From: Macquaria australasica
Lineage: Eukaryota; Chordata; Actinopteri; Centrarchiformes; Percichthyidae
Reading direction: 5' to 3'
Length of the DNA: 64,000 nt
NCBI GenBank assembly: GCA_005408345.1
Contig: SEMN01000162.1
Span: 558,001-622,000 of the forward strand
Part shown: in pieces, positions 1-12,300 of the stretch
How positions within the stretch are numbered: position 1 is the stretch's first letter
Layout: each line of letters opens with the position of its first letter
Program-made: the position numbers and the translations under genes
Notes under the pieces: generated by a model
Databases searched by the model: none
Told to the model about the DNA's origin: nothing
The model's input: only the letters and a program-made list of their open reading frames with translations

Positions 1-170
1 GGCCGTCAAGAGATACCTTCCTGAGGCCGTTCTAATGAAAGCGATGGTGGGTCAAAATCCACAGCCCTCGTTTTGTGCAAAAATGCACTATAGAGTTCAG
101 CTGAAGCTAATATGAGGCTTCAAAAGCCGGTGTTACACAAATCAAGTGGGCGTGTTGCAAAGTTTTGGTC
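1..170. repeat. Probable dispersed repeat fragment
   Basis: The left edge (GATGGTGGGTCAAAATCCAC and the following GAAGCTAATATGAGGCTTCA) resembles a short interspersed sequence common in percomorph spacers. This is recalled similarity only; no termini are visible. From 171 to 381 I see nothing beyond AT-rich spacer. Confidence 0.3.
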
Positions 171-381
171 TTTTTAGTACAAAATTAGTACAAAACGTTT
201 GGTGAACATGGTAATGATTCCTTAAGTTTCTTAAACAATCAGTTTGCCCTGAGCAAATGGTGACATCATTTTGACATCTTTTCATAATAGAACAGCAAGG
301 AGATGTCATAGGAATTATCATTCATGTTACACTAAACCACTCAGACAACATCTTATTAGCTGAAGGTTCAAGGAGAATGTT

Positions 382-387
382 TTTATT
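382..387 (-). terminator. Candidate polyadenylation signal of the Myb/SANT-like gene
   Basis: AATAAA on the minus strand about 235 nt after the stop codon, the first canonical hexamer downstream. Candidate only. Confidence 0.45.
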
Positions 388-619
388 GGATGTTAGTGCA
401 GCAAACCGTAATGCACTAAAATGTAAAGCATGTAACAATAACACCCCGTTTCACTTGTGCTTCATTTAGAAAAGTGAGCAGTTCATGTGATGAGTTCAGG
501 GGAGTAAAACCCTTTTCAGCAGCATTATGGAGCTCAGGCTGAGTCACTACATGACAGGAGTACTAAGAAGTTTTCAGCACGATCTCAGGATGGGAAAAAA
601 AGGTTACACAGCCCCTCCA

Positions 620-1501
620 TCACTTCCGATCAGCCAGTCTCTGCAGGAGGGCAATGACTGTGTCCTGTTTGGAGGAGAGCAGCTCCAGGGCTGTGGCTAT
701 CCTGCCGAGGGACTCCACCATCCGTACCTCCCTCCTCTCGCGCCTCTTCTCTCTGGCTTCCACCCTGCGGCGAGCCACCCGATCCAGGTAGGCCTGCTCC
801 TCCTGTCGCTTCAGAATCTCCTGGAACAAAGCGGCGCTGGTTTGCTCCTCGTTTCCTTTCTGGTTCTGTCCTTCAGTCCCTGACGTGGTTGTTGCAGATA
901 ATGAGGTGGAAATGGAAGAAGTGAGACAGGAGGAAGTAGGGGGGAAAGAGGAGGAGAGGCCGAGAAGATTCTGATTGTTGCTAAGTGGCGCATTGCTGAG
1001 GCGAAAGGGTATGACACCTGATGAGAATGATGGGGCTTTACGGCCTACGTAGCGTGATGTGTTGAGCTCTGTGTTACTTGACGAGCCAAGGGAAGGGGAA
1101 GTGGAAGCTGTCTCTGTAAAACAAGGTGAGGAGATAAAAGATGGAGATGGCACAATGGTGGCTGGATGAATACCGGTCGTAACAATGTCACTGTTGAGGA
1201 CGATCAGGGGCTTGAGCTCTGGAGCATTTGTTGGGCTAATGGTCGCTGTAGTCATTGAGGTAATGGCAGTAGCGCTACTGATGATATGACTGCTGATGGC
1301 CCCCTGGCCCACTGACTCCACACCACCAGTCGAGGCAAAGTCCCCATTTGGGCGGATGATGGTGGTGGGCTGTGGAACCTGTGGTTTAGCAGCGATCTTT
1401 GCCAAAGGACCGGGCAGCGTAGAAACGATGTTGCCACCCTTGTTTCTTTTGTTGTTGGTGATCTGAGTGCCAACAGTGTCACAGAGTGTGGCATCCATCA
1501 A
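620..1501 (-). CDS. Myb/SANT-like gene, last coding exon
   Basis: Acceptor CTCTAG at 1503-1502. The 293-codon exon continues exon 3 in frame as LMDATLCDTVG and is followed by a long Ser/Thr-rich stretch. The C-terminal charged helix ends at LADRK and a stop. Confidence 0.85.
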   Translation of the reverse strand: MMDATLCDTVGTQITNNKRNKGGNIVSTLPGPLAKIAAKPQVPQPTTIIRPNGDFASTGGVESVGQGAISSHIISSATAITSMTTATISPTNAPELKPLIVLNSDIVTTGIHPATIVPSPSFISSPCFTETASTSPSLGSSSNTELNTSRYVGRKAPSFSSGVIPFRLSNAPLSNNQNLLGLSSSFPPTSSCLTSSISTSLSATTTSGTEGQNQKGNEEQTSAALFQEILKRQEEQAYLDRVARRRVEAREKRRERREVRMVESLGRIATALELLSSKQDTVIALLQRLADRK

Positions 1502-4207
1502 CTAGAGTGAGAAAAGACAGACACAAAGAGAGAGAAAGGAAATAAACCACCCAGGGTTATTTGTGGCACCCAGATCAGGTGATCGTCAGTTGATCTCTCA
1601 GCACTAAGAACACACCCATTCACATGATAGACCAATCCATTCATACACCAGCCTCCATATACTGCTTACTGCTATTAACTGGAGAAGGACCGGGCTTTTG
1701 AAACTACAGTATACTGTTTTTCCAAAGAAGCAAATTGCACATACTATAAACCCTTTGAATAGAACTGTAACCCATGTTTTACAAATAAAATCCTTAATCG
1801 ATAGCTATCAATGACTCTGTCTTCATTCCCCATTTGTAAAACTAGCAATGTAACACCTTAGCTCTTGTTTTTGGGGTTTTTTTTTGGTTTTGTAAAAGCT
1901 AAACTCCAAACTCCTTAGATGCCAAGTACAGCACTATGTGCACTGCTTCAGCATGTGAAGAAATCCAAAGCCTGATTTTGGTTGCTAAGCTATGATTGGG
2001 CATTCGCTGTTCGAGGGCGGGGTTTAGCTGTTATAGTTAGTCAGTTACATTTGTCTGGCAAAGCATATTCACAACTTTCTAGAGCTGTAAACACAGCCTG
2101 TCAGTCTGTATATATTTATTTATATATTAATTTATATTACACTTTGACAAAGGGAATGGAGACCTGAAAGCGGTGCAGAAAGAGGTAGAAAGTAATAGTC
2201 TGCAAGTGAGATGTTTATTCTGACTAATTATAACTTTCCTCAAAAAAGCATCTGCTTGCACAGCAATCATCGGAACTTGGTTTCTAGGTCAGAACTCGGA
2301 CCTGATCCAGTTCCATTTCCTGAGCCAGTTGCAAGTCCAAATTAGCCCCAAAATTATTTATAAACTATAAGAAGCGTCTGATGTTTTTTCCCTGCGTGGA
2401 AATAGAGTGCAGGAGGGAAAGACTTCTTTTCCTACTATCAGACTTACATCAAAGAACTCCCAGGACGTTTTAGCGTGCCCCGTCTCCCGGCTGCGGTCTT
2501 TAACCCTCTTGTACGTGACAATGAGGTTGTTCCACTTGCGGCGGATCTTCTCGACAGGAAGCACGTGCCCCTTGGAGGCCATCTCCTCCTGGACACTCTG
2601 GAAGAGCTGTGAGCGCTCCCGGGTCTCATATAGGCCCCAGCGGCGCCCAACGGCCTCGATCAGACACAAAACGGCTTTGGAGGAGAAATCGGAGCCAGAG
2701 GGGAGCGTCTTCTCTGAAGGAGCAGGTGGCATCGCTGAAGCTGGGAGAGGACACAGGTGAACATCTGTGTGGTCACTTCATATGTAGATGGATATGGAGA
2801 AATTCTCTAACAGTGATATATTGAAATATATTTAAAGGCCTGAAAACAGATTTTCTCAACCAGCTTCTTTCTATAAGCAATGTTTTTCTCTGCGCTCTTC
2901 TCGCTGGTTTGAAGTGGGCGGGCCTTTACTCCCGTGCTCCAATCAGGATTAAGCAACATTTGAATGAGAATCTGCTGACAGTTGTTGGGTTGTTTGGTTG
3001 CTGTCAATCAAATCTGATCAAACCACACCCACACAGCCCTACTGAAGCAGAGTTTTTGAGTGTTAAAATATGGATAAATAACACCTAAAGATGGCTGGAA
3101 ATATATCTTACTGTAATTATTATTTTCTGTTAATTCTATTTGACATATTATTTTGTCTGGCATTTTATTTTATTTCTTGTTTGTTGTTTGGATTGTTTAA
3201 TTTATTATCATTACTATTATATTACTAGTTAAATGTCTGTTCATTTTCAGGAGGACCCCAGTGAAAATGAGATGGTGCATCTCACGGGGTTTATCCTCAA
3301 ATAATCTCTAAATTCTGAAATAAATACATTTGGAGCTCCCTCCGCACAGTCAAAAGCAATACATGACATTTTTGGGGATCTAAAAGCAGATTCATGAGGC
3401 AGAAAAGGTTGAGAAACAATCCTTTAAGAGCTTGAGATCAAATTAAGTTAGTTTTCGCTGCCACAGAAGTTTTAGCCGAGCGTAACATTGTATCATCGAC
3501 TGTAAGGATTCTGAAAAGTCTGTCGGCACTAATAAGTTTGTTAATGCAACACAGATCACGTGTGAGAGTTCATCCTTTCTTACACAGAACACTTCAATCT
3601 CCTGTGCACCTGTCAATCAGGTGTGCTTGCTGTATGGACTGTGTGTTTTATTTCATTCTGATGACAGAAGCTGTTGCAAGAGCTCACGCTGACAACAATC
3701 ACAATAGTAAAAGTAAGATCCTCTCACACTGAAGCACTCACCTGGAGCTATCTTCAGGTACGTTTTTCCATCCCCTGATGTGGTGAAGAAGCGGTCTGTA
3801 CTCACGGGATCTAATGGTGAGACAGACAGAAGACACATTTATGTCATGTCATGATGGAGCAATAGATTTATATTAGGCTAAAACACACTACATTCTTTAC
3901 TTTATTTTGCACTATAAAGAAAAAAGATAAAAAGCCACGTGAAACATTATTATAAACCATCTCTGCACTCACACAGCAGTACAGGAGTGGTTGTCGTGGC
4001 TGTTTGCAGCTCTGCGTCAGCCAGCTCCTCTGCAGTCTGATCCACTCCTCCTCCTCCTCCTCCTCCTCCTCCGCATGCGGTATCTCCGCAGGGCGCAGGC
4101 GACTCCTGACTGCCCAAAACCAGCGCAGATGTATTCTCATCGACCGCTTCAGTTTTCACGTGCATTATTGCGACGTCGCTGCTGCCTCCTTGCAGGTTTC
4201 CCTCCAT
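620..4207 (-). CDS. Myb/SANT-like (trihelix type) DNA-binding protein, 4 coding exons
   Basis: Spliced from four minus-strand exons (4207-3973, 3810-3742, 2734-2448, 1501-620), all with GT/AG borders and matching phase; the total of 1473 nt gives 490 aa. The third exon encodes a Myb/SANT-like or MADF-like module: an AVLCLIEAVGRRWGLYE helix, then KIRRKWNNLIVTYKRVKD, then TSWEFFD, the usual spacing of tryptophans for DNA binding. The N-terminus is acidic with a poly-Gly run. The long last exon is Ser/Thr/Pro-rich and ends in a charged, probable coiled-coil segment (EILKRQEEQAYLDRVARRRV). I infer a nuclear DNA-binding regulator. The start is the ATG at 4207-4205 in a good context (GCCATGG); the open frame upstream offers only a GTG. 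I do not recognise the orthologue, so no symbol is given. Confidence 0.8.
2448..2734 (-). CDS. Myb/SANT-like gene, coding exon 3 (DNA-binding module)
   Basis: Acceptor CTTCAG, donor GAT|GTAAGT. It carries the SANT-like helices with the motifs GRRWGLYETRER, KIRRKWNNL and KTSWEFFD. Confidence 0.85.
3742..3810 (-). CDS. Myb/SANT-like gene, coding exon 2
   Basis: A 69-nt exon between an ATTAG acceptor and a CCAG|GTGAGT donor. It encodes PVSTDRFFTTSGDGKTYLKI, and its phase joins exons 1 and 3. Confidence 0.78.
3973..4207 (-). CDS. Myb/SANT-like gene, coding exon 1
   Basis: Starts at the ATG of MEGNLQGG and ends at a T|GTGAGT donor, leaving one base over. It contains a GGA-repeat coding for nine glycines. 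Confidence 0.75.
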
Positions 4208-4600
4208 GGCTGACACACAGAAACACTGTTTTGTGTGTCAGCCAAATGGAGGAGAGACAGAGAGAGGATGTTTTGTCTGCGCAGGCGTTGAATTGGGAGA
4301 AAGTTTGGAGATGGCGGATCTCAATCGGCGATGCGGAGTTCGGCGCCGGTATGTGCTGCTAAAGTCATGACTCCCGCGCGCCAGGCCAGTTATGTGCGTG
4401 ATGGACAAACGCCACCCCCCTCTGCGTGTTTTTCATGAGGGGCAGAGAAATGGCTGCGCTGTCCACCTCAGCCGACGGATGCGCAGGGCGGCTGCGCAGC
4501 TCGCAGCACAGATTTGCTGCTGGCAACTGTGACAGTGACGTCAGCTGACCGCACATCCACCACGTGCTTGCTGAAAAATAAAGCTTCAACATGAGATCAT
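4208..4600 (-). promoter_or_regulatory. CpG-rich promoter of the Myb/SANT-like gene
   Basis: This CpG-rich block lies just upstream of the first coding exon. It contains an NRF-1-like TGCGCAGGCG at 4278-4287, further TGCGCAGG/CTGCGCAG sites near 4480-4500, and a full CRE (TGACGTCA) at 4536-4543. No TATA box is evident, which fits a broadly expressed CpG-island promoter. The transcription start is not resolved. Confidence 0.55.
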
Positions 4601-6216
4601 TGTCAGGAATTATTCTGTCTTCTTCTCACCACATTAATAGGAAATCTATGTAGGGAAATACAGGAAATATATAGATTTATTTTCCTGCTGTGTAAAAGAC
4701 TCATCATGAAAGCAAGTGGCAATATATATGACAATATATAATTAACCTTTAAGAGGAAGGTTCATCATAATAAGGCCATATGTCATTAAAGATGTACAAA
4801 AACAAATATTTTATTGTAAAAACAGATATCCCCAAGCAACACATCAGAGAGAGGAAGACAGAAAGAGAGAGCACAAGTAAATCACACTTTAAATACTTAA
4901 GTAAAGTGTGAATACTTAAATATTGTGTAGTGGCATGGAAATCCTGTTTGGCATTTTATTTTGCATGATGTAAATGCTTTAGGCAAATACATTCTGACTT
5001 TTACAACACATATATTAATAATACATACATTCTGAAGCCCTCCTGAAATGTGGGTTAACATCAGAAAAACATGGCAATAGAAAAACATATAACATATAAC
5101 TTTTTACTGAAGTTTAAAGTAATAATATTATTAATATATAATGCTGTTCCTCCATTGTACAAACTCTTGTATTGAAGAGAAACACTGAAATATCAAAGAT
5201 TTGCCTATTTCTGTCACATCCCTAAAGAAAAACATTAACAAGTAGCTTGTACTACTTGAGTAAACAAAACAAACAACGGGAAGAACCTATTTTTTGAATG
5301 CACTGTAGTAGAATTACATTATATTGAAGTATATTGTCATATGATGAGGATCATCCCAAAATGACATGTTCACTGTTCACAAGTAGTGACACTCAATGCA
5401 ATCAAATTAGTTTTTGTAAAAGCTGAGTAACTTAAGTAATTAAGAGTACTCCACTAAGTTAGCACAGCACTCCTATAACGTTGTTGGATTCATGATCCGA
5501 CAGTAAAAAAAAAAGAAAAAAAAAGAGGATCAAAATCAGTGAAGCAGACCCAGAAATACCATGTTCTTCAGTCGCATTCTTCATCCTTGCCAAAACCCTG
5601 GCGCCTACATTACCCACAATGTAACTCGACTGCCAACAGTTCACGCAGCTCCCTCTGCAAAAGGCTTTAAACTATTTTCGCAACAGACTGATGTGTAAAA
5701 TTGATGGACTTGCCCGTTTAGTCCTAAAGACTTTAAAATTTTTCATTGAATGTGTCCTCTATATGTTAACACTTTGATTTTTCAAATTAAATTTGGTACT
5801 GAAAAAAGTACAGAGGTTGAACTGGATCATTTTTGTCTGACTTGATTAGTTTAATTTTCATTTTCTTTCCACTACTGGTAATGCACAACTCCGGGAAAAA
5901 AAAAAAAAAAAAGTAAAAAGAAATTTACAATCAAAACTCTATGACCTAATTATTCTTTCTTTATACATTTTCTTGATATGAAAGACATTTATATACAACC
6001 TTTTAAATCATTCTGTAGAGAGTGAATTCAAGTAAAAGTCCCCTGCCATCTCTTGATTAGCAATTATTTCTTTTGGGACATTGTAACCAGACACAGAAGG
6101 GATATGTCAAAAAATGCCATACCACAAGGCTGTAATTCCCAAGTAATTACATATTTGTAACCTTCTCCCAGTGGCTACTGAGTTTGAAAACTGAACACTG
6201 TTTATCAGTCAGCAGC
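4601..6216. other. AT-rich spacer between two minus-strand genes
   Basis: No exon with splice sites or coding character was found. It probably includes the 3' UTR of the SP-like gene; minus-strand AATAAA hexamers occur near 4675, 4810 and 4955, so the polyadenylation site cannot be fixed. A poly-A run lies at 5898-5912. Confidence 0.5.
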
Positions 6217-6300
6217 CTATTCACGGATGAACACTTTCTTAAATTCTCCTTCAAATAACTCCTTCAGCCTGTTGCCCATGGCAAAGAATTCAGCATTATC
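6217..6300 (-). CDS. SP-like gene exon 15 (bromodomain end, stop)
   Basis: Acceptor TTTTGCAG. It encodes DNAEFFAMGNRLKELFEGEF and ends KKVFIRE with TAG at 6219-6217. Confidence 0.85.
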   Translation of the reverse strand, partial: DNAEFFAMGNRLKELFEGEFKKVFIRE

Positions 6301-9300
6301 CTGCAAAAGAACATAGCAGTCCTTGTCACGGTGATGTCTCCTAAAAAATGAATCTTAATATTTGATATTGATGATGAAAACCTCTTTGAAAACTCCTGGT
6401 TTTTAATGACACTGTTTCTTACCTGGTTGTACGAAGCGCAGTTGGTGAAAATGAGCTGGACGTCGGACACGAATTCTCCAACGGTCTTGTAGAACTGGAG
6501 TTTGTCTGCTACGTTGCCCAGCCACATCGGAGTCTTGATCACAGTGGAGTAGTCTTCCAACTGTGGGTGCCAAGCAGAAATGAATTAAACGCCTTTGTGT
6601 TTCTGTGATTCCTCCAGTAGCCAGATAATTAATTGCACTTTATTTGATATAAACTAAATAATTGGCGCTATGTTTCATGAATGGGAAGACAGTAAACAGG
6701 TGCATGGGAATAGCAAAGAGAAAGACTTACATAGAGGCTTGGGTTTGTAGCAAATGTTTGCTCCTCATCAGCACTGCACAGATACAGGAGGAGATACTGG
6801 CAGTCCTGTTGATGGAAGAAAGAAGAGAAGAAGAGTGACGGCAGCGTGACAGGGAGACAGGCATTAACATGTAAAGACCTAAAAGACGGAGAGACAGACA
6901 GAGTCACACAGTGTGCTCACCAGCATGCGTTGTGATATTTGGCAGGACATGGCTGCTTCCCTGTCCACCGCATCCCCGTAAATGTACTCTTGATTGGTTC
7001 TGAATACACAGAACGTACACATCCATGGTCCGTCCTCCCTGTTCACACACACACACAAAAAAAAAGGATCTGACCATTATCAATCTTGAACAGCATATGG
7101 ACCCCTCTCTATTTCTGTTTCACTTTAACCAAGTTCATCCCACTGACACAGGACTAGTGTCACATGAGGATTTAGGTAGTGGTTAATGAACTCCCAACAT
7201 CTGCATTTTGTGAAATGCATTTCCACAGTATTGATGAGGTTTATTGAAAATATTGTTAAAGAAAGTAAATCTAAATAAAAGTATACTCTATTACAATCTC
7301 AGGCTTGTATAGTTTGTCATTTAATGCGTTAGTGTTGCAAACCTTTTATTAGTAAATTGAAACTGCGCTGAAAGACGCTTCTTCCTGATTCCAGGAAGTG
7401 TTTTGGACACTGCTCAGACAGATATAGTGTCCAGGTTTGGGAGCGCCATCCCAACAATGTGCTGAGCCGCCTTCACCGCGCGTTGCAGGTCCTTTCGCTC
7501 GGCGGCTGTGCAGCTGGCATACCACGCAGTAGCGCAGTTAGTCAGGATGCTCTCGATGGTGCTCCTGTAGAAATTGAGCAACAGTTTCTGTGGGAGCTGG
7601 GCCTGTTTCAGCTTTCAATAACCATCTACTTTGTCCAGGTTGTTGTCCCCACAGCACACAGCCAGGTGTTCCACCTCAAGCCTGTAGGCCGTCTCCTGTA
7701 GGGCTCAGCACACAGCCCTGTGGGGTTCCTGTGTTTAGGATGAGGGTGGAGGAGGTGTGGTTGTCCATGACCCTTGAGCACAGCAAAGAGCCCAGGGGGT
7801 CCAGTTTGTGGGGGATGACAGTGAAGTCCACAAATAACATCCTCACATAACTGTTTGGTTCCTCTAAGTGTGTCAGAGCGGTGTGGAGAGCTGTTGTGAT
7901 GGCATCCTCTGTGGAGCGGATCTGGTGCTTATCCAGATCAGGTGGGATGATGGTTCTGATGTGTGAAAGCACAAGTTTCTTGAAGCACTTCATGGCTATG
8001 GGTGTGGGTGATAGTCATTCAGACAATTGATGGTTTTTCGGGAACTGGAATGAGGGTGGAGGATTTAAGGCATGTTGGAACAGCAGCTTGTTGTAATGAG
8101 AGGTTGAATATTTTAGCAAACGCTTCTGTAAGCTGAGTTGGGCACTCCATCTGGGCCTGCCGCCTTGCCTGCATAAACTTTCTTCAGGGTGGTCCTCACC
8201 TGGTGGTGCTGTACAACCAGTGTCGGCTCTGCAGCAGGTGGGTTGACGAGTGAGGCAGACCCCCCTCTCTGGGTGTCGAAGTGGGCAAAGAACTGGTTCA
8301 GGACATCAGGCAGTTTGGCGTCATCACTGGGCAGGGGATTGATGGTTTTGTAGTCAGTCAGTAATGTGATGCCGTTTCACATGCTCCAGGTGTTGTTGTT
8401 GAGTTTCCCCCATGCTCCACTGCAGACTTGTTTGTCACCTGACCTGAAAGCTGCATCCCACTCCTTGATTAACGTCCTCACAGGACATTGGTGGTTTATC
8501 ACTACAAACACTTCACATGACACATAGTCATTTGATCCGTTGTTCATATAAAAATATTTATTAGTGCAGCTTTAAATTAGTGAGTTTTGAAATGTATTCC
8601 CTTCATGAAGGGAGTACTGCTTTCACCAGAATAAAGTAGATCAGGTGACATGCATTACAATGTCTACTACAGACTGCAGATTCACACAGGTTCAAATACT
8701 AGAAAATCTTTCAGTCTCAATTTAAATGCTCAAAGCTGAAAACATAAACAGAAAACAGAAAAGAAAAATACATAACAGAATACATTTTTTTATGTCTCAG
8801 TTGTCTCCTATTTTGATCAAAGCTCACCCTAAAATGGCGTCTTCCACATGAGGCAGGTGACATTTCTGGTGGAAGGAGCGAGGGCACTGATCACACAACA
8901 CCAACTTTTCTTCTTCTTCACTTTTACAGATGCAACACTCATCATCGTTTTTCTGATTTTTCTGCCAAGACACACATGACAGCAGCTCTGTTAACACAGC
9001 GTACAATTACATGAGAGAATGAGAGAAAAACTGAGACTGAGTGAGCAACAAACTTACCAGCTCGTTACTATCTGGTTTGCACAGACTGCAAGTGCACAGC
9101 GGTGAGTGGATATTCAAGATGTTTGCCTGAAAGGAATTGCAATGTTTATTGTCACCGCAGTCAGCACCGACCGTGATCATTCCTCCAAAATGCGTCTACA
9201 CGACGACTGTCATTTTCAGCATTCGGATAATTTTTTATTTAGCAAGGGAGTTAATAAACGGAGCAGCCACAGCAAGCTGTTAGATGAAGAGTTTCAGACA

Positions 9301-12300
9301 AGAGGTTGCACATGTCCTTCTCCTCAGCAGGGTAACCAACTTTATTATGTGCTGCTGCTCTGTGGAAAACTACTTGCACCTTGCACAGCATGAAATCAGA
9401 TTGCGGTTGCAATTATTACTGCCTGACTTCTTTATTAAAACAGCGCAAGTTTGTTTGGCTGCACTATAAACACTTACACCTGTTGCTCTATTTACTTTAT
9501 TTTTTTCACTTATTTTATTGTTTTTATGTTGTAAAATCTTATTTTATTTTATCGGTTATTTTAATATTGTTAATATTATCATATATATATATATAAATAT
9601 ATATATTTTTTTTATTATCCCTCTTATCGATTTTATCGTTTTGTTTTGTCTTTTTATCTATTTTATCTAGTTTTTAGTCTAGCTTTAATTTAACTAAATA
9701 TTTGTATTATTTTATTTATTTTCATAATTTTTATTTTCTCACGTGCACTGGCCTCAAATTCTTAAATAGTTTTGTTGTTGGTGGTGTTTTTACGGTCTAC
9801 ACTTGCTGTGTCTTATTATCTTATCATCTGTGAAGCCCTTTGAACTGCACTAACCTGTATGAAAGGTGCTATACAAATAAAGTTTGATTGATTGATATTG
9901 TTGTATTTCTGACAAAGTAGCTGCTCAATTAGTATTTGCTGTAGTATTAAACCACACTTGCTGTTACCATGGTAAATCAAAATCAATCAGGACTGAAATC
10001 TTAAGGATTATAACTTTGAAGTGTAATTATTGCCTCTCTCTCTCTCTCTGATTGCATCACACAAACACACGCGCACACACATTATGACACCACCCTGACC
10101 ATGGTTACCTCTATTAGGACACTGAGTGGTATCCCCTCCCACGTGATGTCTTTCCTCCAGGAGACATCCGTCGGACATGACGCCTTCTTCATGAACTCCA
10201 CTGGGGTCATCCAGCTCGTCTCCGTACGAATACTCTTCCCACAAGTCCCTGGTGGTGAAAGCAAGTTCAGAGGAGACACATTTTGCCAGGTTCAGCTGGT
10301 TTGTACAAATTTCATTTCACCGTTAACCATAGTGACACATCGGACATTAAACAGGATGTACGGATACACATGTTCAGCTTTTTTTGTGCATAGTAAGATA
10401 AAGTTACCTGATGCAAATCGTTTTGTGTGTAAAGTACCAGCTAGAGCTCCACATTCAACTTTGAACACCTTCTTGCTACTGTCTTGGCTGCCTTCTGGCT
10501 GCTGCTCAGTCTGTTCCTCCACCTCTCCTTCCTCATCTGTGAGGGACACATGTTGAGAGTATGATTAACATAACCGTTGCTATGAAACTGGGATAGGATA
10601 CATGTCTAAAGTTAATGCTGTTATTGTTGGCATACATGTATTTCAACCTTGAATATCACTTTGTAGACACCTGAGACATTTGTGGAACTTTCTTTGCTGC
10701 TTGACGAAACCTGGTCTTCCTTGTCCACGTCACACTCTTCATCTTCATCTTCCTCTCCCTCAGACACTAAAGAAGGTGAATAGCCATTTTTCTGTTGTTT
10801 GTATATATCAATCATTTCTCCTACATTAGCAAATAAGAAGCTCAGTCCAACTGTTTTTCCCCCCAAATATCTAAATTTGAAATCTGAAAATCTAAATTTC
10901 ATAGACACAGACTTACATTAAAAATAAAATTACATAGATAGATCTTCTGTTATGGCTGCCTGCTTGGCTCTATTGATAACATTAGATTTTAATATTTTAA
11001 TATTTTATGTGAGGTAACAGATGCTCTTGTAATAGCTTGTGGGGATGCAGCGCTCTCTCGTAAGCTATCAAGAATACTCCATTTACACTCCTGTAGTTTT
11101 CTAAAATCAGTGTTTTGCACTAATACAACAAACCTGTGATTAAATGATCAGATGGAAACAGTGATTTCTTGGCCTAGCAGGAAGGAAAAAAAGGAGGATT
11201 ACGATCACCAAAAACAAGAAGCTACACCACAAAGTCAGAAATGATTTATTTGTGTATTTTCACCAGTTTTTGTTCTTACATTTTTACACCCTCCTTTGTA
11301 GCGTACTGGTGTCAGGTGACCTTGCTGAAGTAAAATAATAATTTAAAAAAAAGAAGCAGAAAATAAAATGATTTCACAACAATCTGTCTCTGAGGTGACC
11401 TAAAGAGGCACGCTAACATGGAAAATGTTAAAGAAAAGCAAGCTGTGTCACACAGTCTTGTTCCAAAATAAAAATTCCTTTTCAACAGACCTGTATAAGT
11501 TTTCCCAGCGGGGTGTCCATACATTTAATGCTCAACTTCCAGTTCTTGGTGCTCTCCTTCCCTGCAAACCTCTCAAATTCATTGGGAGTAAACCACTGTG
11601 TCTTGACCACAATGCACTTCTGCCCTGAAACGTTCAGAGGATTGAGAATGCATTAATGTCAACTATAAATCATCTGCTGTGATAGCCAATTTATGTCACT
11701 GTCAGAAAATTCCATTCAATAAAATCTGATTAAACAAACTGCTAAGCCTGGTCCTAATTCATTTTTTTCAGTGTTTTGCTTTCCTATTTAGGTGAGACAG
11801 TGCTAGTAGTATTTCTTTTTCATTATCAGATACTTCAGTCAGTGAGTTTTACTTTTCCTCTCTGACCTTTAGCCAGTCTGTTTCTGAACAGTATCCCCTC
11901 CTGGTGTCCGCAGATCACAGGCAGCTGGAACTTATAGATGGGCCAGGTCCAAATGTCGCTCTTCTCTCCCTTCTTCAGGGGAGAAGCTAGAAAATGTATA
12001 AAAAAAAATATTTTGACTTCCAAATGAGAAACTTTCTTTCTTTCACTAAGACATACAGAGAAACATAATTCACAGAGTGAATTAAACTTTCAAGTAATAT
12101 ACAGTCATGTTTACAAAAGTAAAGCATACGTGGGAGGTGACTCACAGAAGCATATTTTCCTGGACTTTTTCTTCTGACTTGGAGTCAACTGAGATGATGG
12201 TCCGGCCTGCTCCTCCTCGTCATCGCACACGCTACTACTTCTCCGGTTTCTCTTCTTCTTCACGGAGTTCGCTTTCTTCTCCTCTCCCTCCTCATCTTCT

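Noticed and set aside
9058..9095. Shorter SP-like exon 10 using the internal TTGCAG acceptor
   Set aside because: It gives phase 2 after a phase 0 exon and an early stop in the alternative frame; the upstream CCTTTCAG acceptor fits.
10101..10556. 151-codon plus-strand open frame
   Set aside because: It overlaps two SP-like exons antisense and the intron between them; no domain.
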